Assembly (NCBI GenBank): GCA_029781035.1
Contig: JAKOXK010000030.1
Location: forward strand, 1 to 64,000
Direction of reading: 5' to 3'
Source of the DNA: Armatimonadota bacterium
GTDB lineage: Bacteria > Armatimonadota > Fimbriimonadia > Fimbriimonadales > Fimbriimonadaceae
Length of the DNA: 64,000 nucleotides
This document shows, in pieces, positions 1-8,588 of this stretch. Made by a program: the position numbers and the translations under genes. Numbering within the stretch: the first letter of the stretch is position 1; every line of letters starts with the position of its first letter. Below the pieces are notes generated by a model, which did not search any database, was not told the DNA's origin, and saw only the letters and a list, made by a program, of their open reading frames with translations.

Positions 1-1118
1 AGGCCAAGGTCGAGTTGAGCAGCCAGGTCACGACCGACATCAACCTCCCGTTCATCACGGCCATCGACAACGAACCGGTGCACCTGGAGATGAGCCTGAG
101 CCGCGCCAAGTTCGAGGAACTGTGCGCAGACCTGCTCAAGCGGGTCGAGGGCCCGGTCAAGAAGGCGCTCGAAGACTCGAAACTGAGTCTGAGCCAGATC
201 AACGAGGTGATCCTTGTCGGTGGTTCGACCCGAATGCCGATGGTGCAGGATCTGGTCAAGAAACTGACGGGGAAAGATCCGAACAAGAGCGTGAACCCGG
301 ACGAGGTTGTGGCGGTCGGAGCGGCGATCCAAGCCGGCGTCTTGGGCGGTGACGTGCGCGACATCTTGTTGCTCGACGTGACGCCGCTCAGCCTGGGTGT
401 CGAGACCCAAGGTGGTGTCTTGGACAAGTTGATCGAGCGCAACACGACGATCCCGACGAAGAAGAGCCGGACGTACACGACCGCAGTGGACAATCAGACC
501 GAAGTGACGATCCACATCCTGCAGGGCGAGCGGCCCATGGCCTCCCAGAACAAGAGCCTAGGCCAATTCAACCTGAGCGGCATCCCGCCTGCCCCCGCCC
601 GCCTGCCACAGATCGAGGTCACTTTCGACATCGACGCGAACGGCATTCTGAACGTGAGCGCACTGGACAAGGCGACGAACAACCAGCAGAAGATCACGAT
701 CTCTGGTTCGGGCAACCTGAACAAGGACGAGATCGAAAGGATGGTCAAGGAAGCCGAGGCAAACGCCGACCTCGACACGAGGCTCCGCGAACAGGCTGAG
801 CTCAAGAACGATGCGGACAGGCTCGTCTTCCAGATCGAGAAGACGTTGAAGGATCTCGGCGACAAGGTCGGCGAAGCGGAACGGACTGATATTGAGGCCA
901 AGGTCCAGGCGGTCAAGGAAGCCAAGGAGCGAGACGACATGGAGGCCCTCCAAACGGCTTTCAAGGAGTTGGAGAGCGTGTCGCACTCACTGACGCAGAA
1001 GCTCTACGAGCAGGTTGGCGGATCCTCGCCCGACGAACCGGTGGGAGCCGGAGTCGGTGGAGGTGCCAAGACAAGCGGCGAAGACGTCATCGACGCCGAG
1101 TTCAAAGAAGAGAAGTGA
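1..1118 (+). CDS. dnaK: Chaperone DnaK (Hsp70), 3' part
   Basis: ATP-dependent cytoplasmic Hsp70 chaperone that binds unfolded polypeptides together with DnaJ and GrpE. The reading frame is open to the left edge (codons GCC AAG GTC at 3-11), so the TTG at 15 in the ORF track is internal and the true start lies outside the window. Visible are the end of the ATPase domain ([11 protein letters not shown]), the linker and substrate-binding domain opening ([14 protein letters not shown]), the helical lid, and an acidic tail ending [10 protein letters not shown] typical of bacterial DnaK. About 372 of the usual 610-640 residues are present. A strong terminator follows 4 nt after the stop. Confidence 0.98.
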   Translation, partial: AKVELSSQVTTDINLPFITAIDNEPVHLEMSLSRAKFEELCADLLKRVEGPVKKALEDSKLSLSQINEVILVGGSTRMPMVQDLVKKLTGKDPNKSVNPDEVVAVGAAIQAGVLGGDVRDILLLDVTPLSLGVETQGGVLDKLIERNTTIPTKKSRTYTTAVDNQTEVTIHILQGERPMASQNKSLGQFNLSGIPPAPARLPQIEVTFDIDANGILNVSALDKATNNQQKITISGSGNLNKDEIERMVKEAEANADLDTRLREQAELKNDADRLVFQIEKTLKDLGDKVGEAERTDIEAKVQAVKEAKERDDMEALQTAFKELESVSHSLTQKLYEQVGGSSPDEPVGAGVGGGAKTSGEDVIDAEFKEEK

Positions 1119-1122
1119 ACTC

Positions 1123-1162
1123 GAGCCCCTTGCGAAGAGGTTCGCAAGGGGCTCTTGGTTTT
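1123..1162 (+). terminator. Intrinsic terminator of dnaK
   Basis: A perfect 14-bp stem, GAGCCCCTTGCGAA paired with TTCGCAAGGGGCTC around a GAGG loop, is followed by TTGGTTTTGG. It lies directly after the dnaK stop codon. Confidence 0.92.
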
Positions 1163-1280
1163 GGGCAACGACACCCCCAAGTCTGGCGTAGGAAGAGGCG
1201 GTGCGGCGGGGTTCCAAAGCCGAACTTCCTGCCATGCCGAGCGCTGACGAATCCCGCCGCCATGCTTGGAGGATGGGAGT

Positions 1281-2078
1281 ATGTTGTCTTGTAGGCCCCG
1301 ACAACGAGGCTTCACTTTAATTGAACTTCTTGTCGTCATCGTCATCATCGCGATCCTTGCCGCGATTCTGTTCCCAGTATTCAGCCAAGCCAAGGAGGCG
1401 GCTCGAAAAACCACGTGTTCATCGAATCTGAGAGGCTTCGGTCTGGCTCTTGTCCTGTACTTGAACGACCATGAGGGCTACTATCCTCAAACAAAGCAGA
1501 CCCTTGGGAATCCTGAGGTCGAAAACGCTGACGAGTCGAAAGAAGCGCCCGACCGTGGTTCTGCGTTCTACATCTTGTTGCCGTACGTCGTGGGCCACAG
1601 CGGGCATCACGATACGGGGAACAATTCAGTCGACCAGACTCAGCTCAAGGACTACTTGCTCCTGACCTGTCCCACCGATCCGAATCCTTGGGATCCCAAG
1701 TGCCCGACCGTCTACAATCCGGGCGGCTCGTCAGCTAACTCGTACCTCGTCAACGGCTACTTCATCTGGGGGATGAACGAATCCCAGGTGGGGCAGACGA
1801 GCAACGCCATCATCTTCGTCGAACGACGGAGCTTGCCGAGTCAGGTTCAAGGCCAAATCGACCCGTATCCGTTCTGTGACGACAGCTACAAGCCGTGGTT
1901 CCAGCACGACCAGAACCCATTGTCGCCTTCGCACCACATGGACGAGTTCGATGGCGCGATCCAGACAAACCGCCACAACCAGGGTGCCAACTACACCTTC
2001 TGTGACGGTCATGTCAAGTGGATGCACTTCCGGCAGACATACGATCCACCGATGGTGAACCTACACCGCCCCTACTAG
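1281..2078 (+). CDS. Prepilin-like protein with H-X9-DG C-terminal motif (DUF1559-like)
   Basis: Type II pseudopilin-like secreted or envelope protein, 265 aa from ATG 1281. This start is preferred over TTG 1266 because GGAGG lies 8 nt upstream and it gives a short basic leader, [10 protein letters not shown], before the prepilin peptidase cleavage site G|FTLIE. A single hydrophobic helix follows at about residues 11-31. The C-terminal half contains H-X9-DG ([12 protein letters not shown]), the motif of the large pilin-like families of Planctomycetes and Armatimonadota. A similar protein is encoded at 27824 and a divergent one at 13238. The cargo or partner cannot be deduced. Confidence 0.88.
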   Translation: MLSCRPRQRGFTLIELLVVIVIIAILAAILFPVFSQAKEAARKTTCSSNLRGFGLALVLYLNDHEGYYPQTKQTLGNPEVENADESKEAPDRGSAFYILLPYVVGHSGHHDTGNNSVDQTQLKDYLLLTCPTDPNPWDPKCPTVYNPGGSSANSYLVNGYFIWGMNESQVGQTSNAIIFVERRSLPSQVQGQIDPYPFCDDSYKPWFQHDQNPLSPSHHMDEFDGAIQTNRHNQGANYTFCDGHVKWMHFRQTYDPPMVNLHRPY

Positions 2079-2099
2079 TCTTTGCCACTCATCGGAGGC

Positions 2100-2594
2100 T
2101 CACTTCAAGGCTTCGATCGCGTCGATGGTGAAGCCTCCTTGTTTGGTGCCGTCCTTGCGCAGGATCACCCAGTCAGAGACGTCTGACTGCGGGAAGGTCA
2201 GCCACATGCCTGGCTTGAGGCTGGGCAGTTCGTAGGTGTCCTTGCTCAGTTTTCCTGAAAACGTGCCGTTTGAGTAGACGGGCTGCTCGACCCACACGTG
2301 CTCGACTTTGTCACCCTCATGGGCGCGGCATTTGACCAGGGCCTCTTCGTCCGGGTCGAGGTGCCCCAGCTGTGCGATGAAGTTGGGCAACGTTTCCTGC
2401 GACCGAGAGACGGCGAGGTTCATGACGGCATCCTTGCTGGACATCTGGACGATGTTATTGGCCTTGGCGCGCCGGTCCCCGTTCAGGAGCAATAGAACCC
2501 CGCTGAGGACGGCCAGCCCCAAGATCATCCACGCTGTGATCCGTTGCGCTCTACCCACACTTGGTATGGTACCGATGAACGCAACTCCGGGCAT
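2100..2594 (-). CDS. Membrane-anchored DUF2314 domain protein
   Basis: Protein of 164 aa with an N-terminal signal anchor at about residues 20-40 (ITAWMILGLAVLSGVLLLL) and an extracytoplasmic domain of the DUF2314 type: HVWVEQPVY, a G-T-F-S-G-K-L strand, LKPGMWLTFPQSDVSDWVI and a terminal GG-[FY]-T. DUF2314 is a family of unknown function. The gene is convergent with the prepilin-like gene (21 bp between stops). Start ATG at 2594; no clear Shine-Dalgarno sequence. Confident on domain, none on role. Confidence 0.72.
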   Translation of the reverse strand: MPGVAFIGTIPSVGRAQRITAWMILGLAVLSGVLLLLNGDRRAKANNIVQMSSKDAVMNLAVSRSQETLPNFIAQLGHLDPDEEALVKCRAHEGDKVEHVWVEQPVYSNGTFSGKLSKDTYELPSLKPGMWLTFPQSDVSDWVILRKDGTKQGGFTIDAIEALK

Positions 2595-2649
2595 TCAGGA
2601 TTTGTGAACGATCGAATGAGAAATTGGAGCAAGAGCCCAGGTGCCATCG

Positions 2650-2655
2650 CATAAT
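2650..2655 (+). promoter_or_regulatory. Possible -10 hexamer (CATAAT)
   Basis: CATAAT lies 6 nt before ATG 2662 and 12 nt before ATG 2668 of the FG-GAP gene. It matches 5 of 6 bases of TATAAT. No clear -35 is seen. Confidence 0.3.
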
Positions 2656-2667
2656 AAGGGCATGTTT

Positions 2668-3879
2668 ATGTTCCTGGCAGTTTTCGGAGGTCAACTCGCC
2701 TTTGGAGCTCCGTTTCAAGTCACAGCGGCTGGGAAAGCGATCACGGTCGGCGTCGGACACGCTGCCCCCCTGCTGGCGGACATCGATGGTGATGGGAAGG
2801 CTGAGCTGTTGGTCGGTCAGTTTGAGGGAGGCAAGATCCGGGTCTACCGTGACCACGGGACGGACGCCCACGTATTCTCAGACTTCAGCTACTTGAAGGC
2901 AGGTGGTAAGGAAGTCTCCGTCGACTTTGGGTGATGCATCGGCGCGGTTCCACAGTTTGTGGACGTAGATGGCGACGGCCATCCTGATTTGGTCTCCGGC
3001 TCTTACACCAAAGGCGTTTTCTGGTTCAAGAACCTTGGCGGTGGAGAGTTCGCCGAAGGGAAGAACTTCCTTGACACGGACGGCAAGGTGGTCAACCCCG
3101 ACAGTGCCCTCGCTCCTGCCTTTGCTGACTGGGACGGCGACGGCGACCTCGACATGGTGCTCGGCACCATCGATGGACCGGTGCTGCTCCTTGAGAACCA
3201 GGGGGGCTTTCGGTTCGGCCCGGCGATCAAGCTGACCGTGGACGGTCAGCCCCTCGTCGCGCCCGATGGTGGACCCCTCCTGCAGGATTTCAGCGGCGAC
3301 GGCCAGCCTGATCTTCTCCTTGGCGACGGTGAGGGAAGCCTCATCCTGTACGTGACGAAGTCCCAAGGCGGGATCGGCCTCACGAAGGCTCAAACGCTCT
3401 GGACAGGACAGAACGCCTGGGAGCCTCGGCAGGTCGCCGATCGAGACAAACTCCTGCTCAAGGATCCCAAGCCTGGCGTGCGCCTGAAGCCGTGGGTGAC
3501 CGATTGGAACGGCGACGGCAAATGGGACATCCTAGTCGGTGACTTCACCCAAATCGCTGCCGCTCCCAAGAAGCTGACAAGCATTCAGGCGAAGCACCTT
3601 AAGGGCCTTCACAAGAAAGCCTCGGACCTCCAGCTGCAAATGCAGAAGTACTACGAGAAGTTCACGGAAGCTGCCCGCAAGGCGGTGGGCCTCAAGCCAG
3701 GCCAAGAACTGCCGAAAGACAAGCAGCAGGAATGGCAGGTAGCCTACTCCAAGGCCATGCAGGCCGACAAGGGTTTCATGAAGCTGGAGCGGGTTTATTC
3801 GTCGGTCTACCAGGAGGTCAACTCGCTTGAAGCCGCGCCCGAGATGGGCGGCTTCGTCTGGGTGTTTCTGCAGCAGTGA
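2668..3879 (+). CDS. Secreted FG-GAP/VCBS repeat protein with one in-frame UGA (readthrough or selenoprotein candidate)
   Basis: The ORF track splits this into 2641-2934 and 2959-3879, but both lie in the same frame, separated only by TGA at 2932-2934. The joined product is about 403 codons: a short signal (MFLAVFGGQLAFG), then repeated calcium-binding FG-GAP/VCBS units of the form DxDGDGxxDLxxG (DIDGDGKAELLVG, VDVDGDGHPDLVSG, DWDGDGDLDMVLG, DFSGDGQPDLLLG, DWNGDGKWDILVG) that probably build a beta-propeller, and a charged helical C-terminus. The repeat register runs smoothly across the UGA, with no alternative start or ribosome site behind it. ATG 2668 is preferred because AAGGG lies 7 nt upstream; ATG 2662 is possible. 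Either UGA is decoded (the next codon is UGC and a hairpin follows) or the gene is broken by a nonsense change. Confidence 0.7.
2935..2971 (+). promoter_or_regulatory. Hairpin after in-frame UGA, possible bacterial SECIS-like element
   Basis: Immediately after TGA 2932-2934 a hairpin can form: TCCAC (2949-2953) with GTGGA (2959-2963), apical loop AGTTT, plus an outer CATC/GATG helix (2937-2940 with 2968-2971). The loop G at 2955 is about 20 nt from the UGA. Bacterial SECIS elements are known as stem-loops just downstream of UGA with a G early in the apical loop, so the geometry is compatible. This is inference only; short hairpins are common. Confidence 0.3.
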
Positions 3880-4186
3880 CCTGGTGGGCTGGCACCGTCG
3901 CTGTGGCGTGGCACCTACCTTCTGGTTCCAACTGCAAGTTCGTCGAGGAATGGAGAACTGCGTCGGATATGGAAATCTAATCTAGCTAAGGAAGCGAGGG
4001 TTGAGACCTGAATGCCCGCAGGTCATGCCCTCGTGATTCTGTCAGCTAGCCCGAAAGGAGAGGCACGTTCGTCACAAGCTGGTTTGCAGCTGGTGACGAC
4101 TCAGAAGGAGTGGCGTACACTGGTGTTCGGTTCAGAGCGGGCTGGTGCCGCATCTGCCTTTGTCTTGCAGCGAGGCACTTCGTCTC
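3880..4186. other. Gene-free interval
   Basis: No credible gene is seen in these 307 bases; the 82-aa ORF at 4012 lacks a ribosome site and protein-like composition. A possible promoter for the next gene lies at 4093-4121. Confidence 0.5.
4093..4121 (+). promoter_or_regulatory. Possible sigma-70-like promoter
   Basis: GTGACG, 17 nt, TACACT: four of six matches to each consensus hexamer with ideal spacing, 65 nt upstream of ATG 4187. The same TACACT hexamer occurs upstream of the genes at 12699, 17691 and 23216. Confidence 0.35.
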
Positions 4187-5545
4187 ATGAAACAGAACAC
4201 TCGAAAGGTCGCTTTGTGGTCGACCGTCGCGCTCACTCTCGTCGTCCTGCCTTGTACTGACTCGATGGCTCAAGTCGGCTCCAAGCCCCTTGTCAAAGAC
4301 TACATCGTCGTTCGTGGTTACTCCGACAAGTTCCAGGAAGGCAAGCTGGCCAATTCCTTGAGCTTCTATCCGAGTACGGACGTCCAAGTGTTGGCGAGCG
4401 GGGATTCCCACGTCTCGAGCTGGGGTCCGCTGATCCCGTGGTTGACGGGGGTCACGACCTTTGAGGATCCGAACCATCCGAACTGCGATCCGAACGTCTT
4501 GGTCGGCGCGTACAACTACGCCAACACGACGGGCGGCAAGATTAATCCGCTCGAGCCGTGTGGCGGGATCAATCTGGAGACCAACTACCTGGTGCCGGAC
4601 ACCTACTACCGACAGATGGAGTGGTACCTGACCTTTCGAACCACGGCGGGTAACCCTGGCCTTGAGTACCGGCCGATCAACGTCAACTATGCTCCGGATA
4701 CGGGGGAAGTGACCGGTGTGGCTGTAAGCGCGGCTTCCCAGCGTTGGGGCGCCAACTTCGAGTGGCGCTCACCGACAGGCGGAACTGCGGGCGAGCGCTT
4801 TGCTCAGATCGGATGGACGAACCAGGGAGGCGGGAACATCTGCGGGTTCCAGCACCTGGGGAGCCCTGTGGACGACACGGTCGTGGACATTCAGGCCCAA
4901 GGGTTACAGAACTCGCGCATGCAGATCGGCTCCCACGGCGTCGCCGGAGTGGGACGATGGTCGACCCTCAGCACCAACCAGTGCAGTTTTTCGGTCGGGT
5001 CTGCTGACGACCTGTTGCGCCTATTCGATACGGGTGCGGGATCGGGTGGAGCGCTGGCGATCAACATGAGCAGTAACGGACAGAACGCCGGACTAGCGGT
5101 CGCGAGCAGTACGCCCGAAAGGCCGACGATAGTGGGAAGGGGCATCTCTGGACAGAGTGCGCCCCTCCTCCGGCTGGTCGACTCGACGAACACGGATCCG
5201 ATCAACAACACGGGCGAGGTCTACTCGATCGACTCTCACGGCTACCAATACACGAAAGTAGCGACCTTGAATGCCGGCCAGGGTCAGAGCGCAGCCACGA
5301 TCACTACCCCGTTTGCCGACATCGTCGGCGGTAACGGGAGCCGGGGCGCGACGCTGCCTGTCCCGACCCAGGGGATGCTCGTGCGTGGATTCATTGATGG
5401 GTCGAACGCGACGATGCTCTATCCAAGCGCGGGATGCTCGATCAACGGAGGAAGTGTCAACTCGGGAATCACGGTCGGTGCCCGCAAGCCGTTCACTGCC
5501 ATCGCCTTGGATTCGAGCCGGTGGTCGGTACAGATTGGGGCTTGA
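4187..5545 (+). CDS. Secreted Gly/Ser/Asn-rich protein with phage-fibre-like C-terminus
   Basis: Not assigned to a named family. From ATG 4187 (GAGG 11 nt upstream) the product is 452 aa with a classical signal peptide (MKQNTRKVALWSTVALTLVV, probable cleavage after SMAQ). The mature protein is rich in Gly, Ser, Asn and Thr, as in extended beta-sheet or fibre proteins. The last 80 residues (RGATLPVPTQGMLVRGF, LYPSAGCSINGGSVNSG, SSRW) follow the layout of a beta domain common at the C-termini of phage fibre and virion-associated proteins (xLPxPTxG...YPxxGxxING...W). A structural or adhesive surface role is inferred. It converges on the next gene. Confidence 0.62.
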   Translation: MKQNTRKVALWSTVALTLVVLPCTDSMAQVGSKPLVKDYIVVRGYSDKFQEGKLANSLSFYPSTDVQVLASGDSHVSSWGPLIPWLTGVTTFEDPNHPNCDPNVLVGAYNYANTTGGKINPLEPCGGINLETNYLVPDTYYRQMEWYLTFRTTAGNPGLEYRPINVNYAPDTGEVTGVAVSAASQRWGANFEWRSPTGGTAGERFAQIGWTNQGGGNICGFQHLGSPVDDTVVDIQAQGLQNSRMQIGSHGVAGVGRWSTLSTNQCSFSVGSADDLLRLFDTGAGSGGALAINMSSNGQNAGLAVASSTPERPTIVGRGISGQSAPLLRLVDSTNTDPINNTGEVYSIDSHGYQYTKVATLNAGQGQSAATITTPFADIVGGNGSRGATLPVPTQGMLVRGFIDGSNATMLYPSAGCSINGGSVNSGITVGARKPFTAIALDSSRWSVQIGA

Positions 5546-5563
5546 ACGTTAGCGCAAAAGGAT

Positions 5564-6580
5564 TCAGCCAGTCTGAGCGGCCCTGGCCGCCTCAGCCTGG
5601 CACTTCTTTTCATAGAACCACTCATTGGTCCAGATGGCACGAGTGCACATGCTCACGCACACGTCTTCAAGGTAGTCCTCGTCGAACAAGGCGTTGGGGA
5701 TGAATTCGCGGAACGCTAGCTTGCCGTTGTGGTTGCACCACGATCCCAAGGTGTGGCAACGCTTGTACTCGGACTTCTCGTAGGTGTTCAGGTCGAGGAG
5801 AAGGTGGCCGATGGCTTGGGGCGAGAGGCGCATCGGTACTGTGAGCGTGACGTGGAGGCCATTGCCGAGCTTCGGGTGGGGCTCGTTTGTCCGAAGATCG
5901 AGAGTCAGAGGATCTTCGCCGCACACCCAGTCGAAGTCGGCGTGCATGTAAGTCTGGCGGTCGGTGTCAAAGTGCCGGGCTTCCCGCTCCATCATCCATC
6001 CGGCTTGCTCCCACGTTGGCACTCCTTCCCACTTGGAAGGCTGGTCACCCGTTGATTGGAAGAAGCTTCCCGCGTTGGCGAGCACGGGATCCGGAATGGT
6101 TCTGAAGCCAGACTGCGGGTGGGCACTCGCGGCCTGGGCGACGTGGAACTTCTGGCTCAATCGACGGGCCAACTCGTGCGCCTCGGCGATTTGGAGGGCC
6201 ACGGCTGCGGCGAAGGTGCGTTTGAGCCAAACGGCTTGGTCGCTCGCGGCGTAAACACCGCAAAAGAGGCGGAACGTGTCCGAGGGTGCGTCGTAGACAG
6301 GGCCGCTGAACGTGCACTGGTCCATCTCGCCTTCCAGGGCGGTGGCGAGCTCCTCCATATGTCCCTTGCCCTTGATGAACTCGGTCTCGGCCGTGACGCG
6401 ATAGATGCTGACCGATTGGCGGAAGATGCCAATGTCGGTCTCGACCCGGGTCGCGAAGTCGCCTGCCCAGTAGGTGAACCCGGTCGGCGAGTCCATGACA
6501 TACGTGTCATTGACCCGCAGAAGATCGTGGACGGCGGCCACGAACTCTTGACCCAAGGTAGCTTTCTCGTGCCAGGACAT
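5564..6580 (-). CDS. Protein of unknown function, 338 aa
   Basis: Not recognised. ATG 6580 is chosen over 6613 because AGGAG lies 8 nt upstream. The product is soluble, acidic and aromatic-rich, without signal peptide or membrane segment. It looks like two alpha/beta halves: about residues 1-140 (LGQEFVAAVHDLL, FRQSVSIYRVTAETEF) and 165-338 (DADFDWVCGE-like segment, LTVPMRLSPQAIGHLLLDLN). The opening hints at a secretion-chaperone or YbjN-like fold, but this is a weak impression. The end of the gene forms an imperfect inverted repeat facing the convergent neighbour. Confidence 0.65.
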   Translation of the reverse strand: MSWHEKATLGQEFVAAVHDLLRVNDTYVMDSPTGFTYWAGDFATRVETDIGIFRQSVSIYRVTAETEFIKGKGHMEELATALEGEMDQCTFSGPVYDAPSDTFRLFCGVYAASDQAVWLKRTFAAAVALQIAEAHELARRLSQKFHVAQAASAHPQSGFRTIPDPVLANAGSFFQSTGDQPSKWEGVPTWEQAGWMMEREARHFDTDRQTYMHADFDWVCGEDPLTLDLRTNEPHPKLGNGLHVTLTVPMRLSPQAIGHLLLDLNTYEKSEYKRCHTLGSWCNHNGKLAFREFIPNALFDEDYLEDVCVSMCTRAIWTNEWFYEKKCQAEAARAAQTG

Positions 6581-6662
6581 TGGTACTACTCCTACCCTGT
6601 TAACATACGACATTTCTTCCAGTTTCGCTGCAAATTGAACTTTTTGGGGACAAGATGCGCTC

Positions 6663-6668
6663 TATAAC
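6663..6668 (+). promoter_or_regulatory. Possible -10 hexamer (TATAAC)
   Basis: TATAAC ends 9 nt before GTG 6678. Together with the absence of a Shine-Dalgarno sequence it would suit a very short or absent leader. Confidence 0.3.
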
Positions 6669-6677
6669 TGGGTCTTC

Positions 6678-7379
6678 GTGTTCCTCACCGCACTCTTGGG
6701 TTGTGCCTTGGCCGTCGATCCAGGCTACTGGAATCTGTACGACGCCAGGCATGGCTCGATGCCCCAGGAATCTCCTTGGTACTGGGGTTTGGTGGGGACG
6801 GGCGGCGTTGTCACTCCTCCTGACGGGAGTTCGAAGGTCACTCTGGACACCACGTCGCTCCTGACCATCCAAGAGGGATGGCTGAACGTGGCGCCAGTCC
6901 CGATCCTGATTGCGAGTGGGCCGCGCGTGTCGTTCGACGTGAGGCTGCGTCAAGAGTCGCATGCGAACTCGGACCGCGCCGGGCTCAGTGTCATTGTGCT
7001 TGCCGATGACAAGTTGGGGGTGGAGATATCGTTCTGGCCCGACCGGGTGTGGATACAGAACGACAGTCCGCTCTTCACTCACGGGGAGGAGGCTTGGCTC
7101 GACACGGGTGCGGCCGGATCCGGAGTGGGAGGGCTACGGCACTATGACCTCTTTTTCCGGGCGACGGGGTACGAGTTGCGGGTAGACGGAGCAACGGTCT
7201 TGAGTGGGATCCGACGGGACTACACTGCGTTTTCAGGATCCTTCAACCCCTATGTGATCCCTAACGTCCTGTGGGTGGGGGACGACACGAAGTCAGCGTC
7301 TGCCGTCACTGAGTTCTCGCGATTCACAGTGAGTTGCGGTAGCCGTTACCTCACGGGCGGGCAGCGTGTCGGCGGCTAG
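6678..7379 (+). CDS. Secreted lectin-like (concanavalin-fold type) protein, unknown function
   Basis: Protein of 233 aa with a very short signal sequence (MFLTALLGCALA) read from GTG 6678. The body is beta-rich: VSFDVRLRQES, RAGLSVIVLADDKLGVEISFW, YDLFFRATGYELRVDGATVLSG, and a closing VIPNVLWVGDDTKSASA-type strand. This pattern is typical of jelly-roll domains found as exported modules with choice-of-anchor C-termini; no anchor is present here. The start is uncertain. The gene overlaps the convergent neighbour by 4 bp. Confidence 0.6.
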   Translation: MFLTALLGCALAVDPGYWNLYDARHGSMPQESPWYWGLVGTGGVVTPPDGSSKVTLDTTSLLTIQEGWLNVAPVPILIASGPRVSFDVRLRQESHANSDRAGLSVIVLADDKLGVEISFWPDRVWIQNDSPLFTHGEEAWLDTGAAGSGVGGLRHYDLFFRATGYELRVDGATVLSGIRRDYTAFSGSFNPYVIPNVLWVGDDTKSASAVTEFSRFTVSCGSRYLTGGQRVGG

Positions 7380-7918
7380 TCGTGACTCTCGATCACGAAG
7401 AGCTTGTGCCCGATCGCTTCGCCATCGATCGTGAGGTCGATCCGGTAGTGGCCACTTTGCCACTGACCCGGCTCGTCCCAGCCGATCGTGATGTCGGTGG
7501 TGAACGAAGTCCAAGAGGGTTCAAGCAAGAAGCGTGAGTCGACCTGACGGATGATGTTGCCGTCGAGCTTGCTAAAGCGGGCCGACACGGTCACGGATTC
7601 AGCGGATTTGGACTGCCGCCTGATCGTTGGGACACAGTGCAAGAATCGGGTGGTCGAGCGATCGAAGACAACCTCGCCGCCCTTGGGCGGGGGAGGATCG
7701 CACTCTCTGGGGCCCTCGTGGACGCCCAGTCGGACTAGGACGAACCGTGGCCGTTGACGGGACAGCGGTCCGAGCGGTCGTGACACGTTGCACCCCTCTT
7801 CTGAGGGCCGATCGCCAGATGGTGCCATGGCGTCGGGAGCACCGAGAGGTGGCACCTTGAGTTTGTCAGTCGCAGGTATTCGGGCGGTGGCCTCCGCCTC
7901 CAAGTCACAGTCACGCAA
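7376..7918 (-). CDS. Small beta-domain protein, unknown function (start uncertain)
   Basis: Only the C-terminal 110 residues look protein-like: GVHEGPRECDPPPP, STTRFLHCVPTI, FSKLDGNIIRQVDS, IGWDEPGQWQSGHYRIDLTI, GEAIGHKLFVI. The arrangement (exposed EGP, long strands, GW...GxW..GxYRV.....G..I..xxFxI) recalls an immunoglobulin-like module seen beside repeat proteins, of unknown function. The 180-aa ORF begins at TTG 7918. A better start may be GTG 7786, behind AGGGGTG, because the residues before it have no protein-like character. Confidence 0.5.
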   Translation of the reverse strand: MRDCDLEAEATARIPATDKLKVPPLGAPDAMAPSGDRPSEEGCNVSRPLGPLSRQRPRFVLVRLGVHEGPRECDPPPPKGGEVVFDRSTTRFLHCVPTIRRQSKSAESVTVSARFSKLDGNIIRQVDSRFLLEPSWTSFTTDITIGWDEPGQWQSGHYRIDLTIDGEAIGHKLFVIESHD

Positions 7919-7943
7919 TTAAATGTTTCCCTGCCAAATAGGA

Positions 7944-7949
7944 ATTATA
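7944..7949 (-). promoter_or_regulatory. -10 hexamer TATAAT (minus strand)
   Basis: A perfect TATAAT on the minus strand inside an AT-rich stretch, 25 nt before the 7376-7918 gene's TTG 7918. No good -35 is seen at 17 nt. Confidence 0.4.
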
Positions 7950-8588
7950 GTATCAAACATTAGAGACGCCACTATGGGTCAGAACGTTCACGAATTTGAG
8001 GGGTACCTTTATTGATCAGTATGGCACGGTTTCCTGATGTGGCCATGATTCCACCAGGGTTCATCGTGTGAGGACGGCCAGGGGCTGCTCGGAAAGTGCG
8101 CTGTGGTCCATCCAGTGCCTGCTTCTGAGCGAGACGCGCCGTCCGGGAGGGTGATCCGGGATTCGGCAGGTTCGCGGACGGGTCTACAGGGAGTTCGTCG
8201 AGAGGATGACAGAACGGGAGCGGGGATGAACAAAGTGCCTCATTAGTTCTGTGTAATGGGAGGAAACATAGGTCTGTGGCTAAGGGAGAACCGTGGAATC
8301 CTGAGGCAGCGGCGATCGGCCCAACGGTTTAGGGACGCGCGTGAGGTCGGCCCTCCGATGGCGGCTACACCTGGATCCCTTCGCCCGGCTTGGGACAGCT
8401 CGATAACTTGACGAAGAGGTCGTCATTGAGCATGGCCTGGAAGCGTCCCCTCGCACGGCGGGAACGAGTGGGGATCACGGACTTGAAGCGGTTTTCCACT
8501 CTCCGAAGGCCCCAAACCCGGTAATCCAACCAGAAAACGCCGAATCGCCAGATGCCCTCATTCAGTCTTAACCCACGTGATTTCCTCG
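7950..8588. other. Gene-poor interval with a possible gene remnant
   Basis: No complete gene is seen in about 640 bases. On the minus strand the frame ending at TAG 8365-8367 reads LDYRVWGLRRVENRFKSVIP, then a basic stretch, FQAMLNDDLFVKLSSCPKPG and EGIQV. It has good protein character for about 55 codons but no convincing start or ribosome site. It may be a small gene or the tail of a decayed one. The rest shows nothing recognisable. Confidence 0.3.

Noticed and set aside
2932-2934. Two independent genes at 2641-2934 and 2959-3879
   Set aside because: Same frame, continuous repeat domain, and no ribosome site or credible start before the second part.
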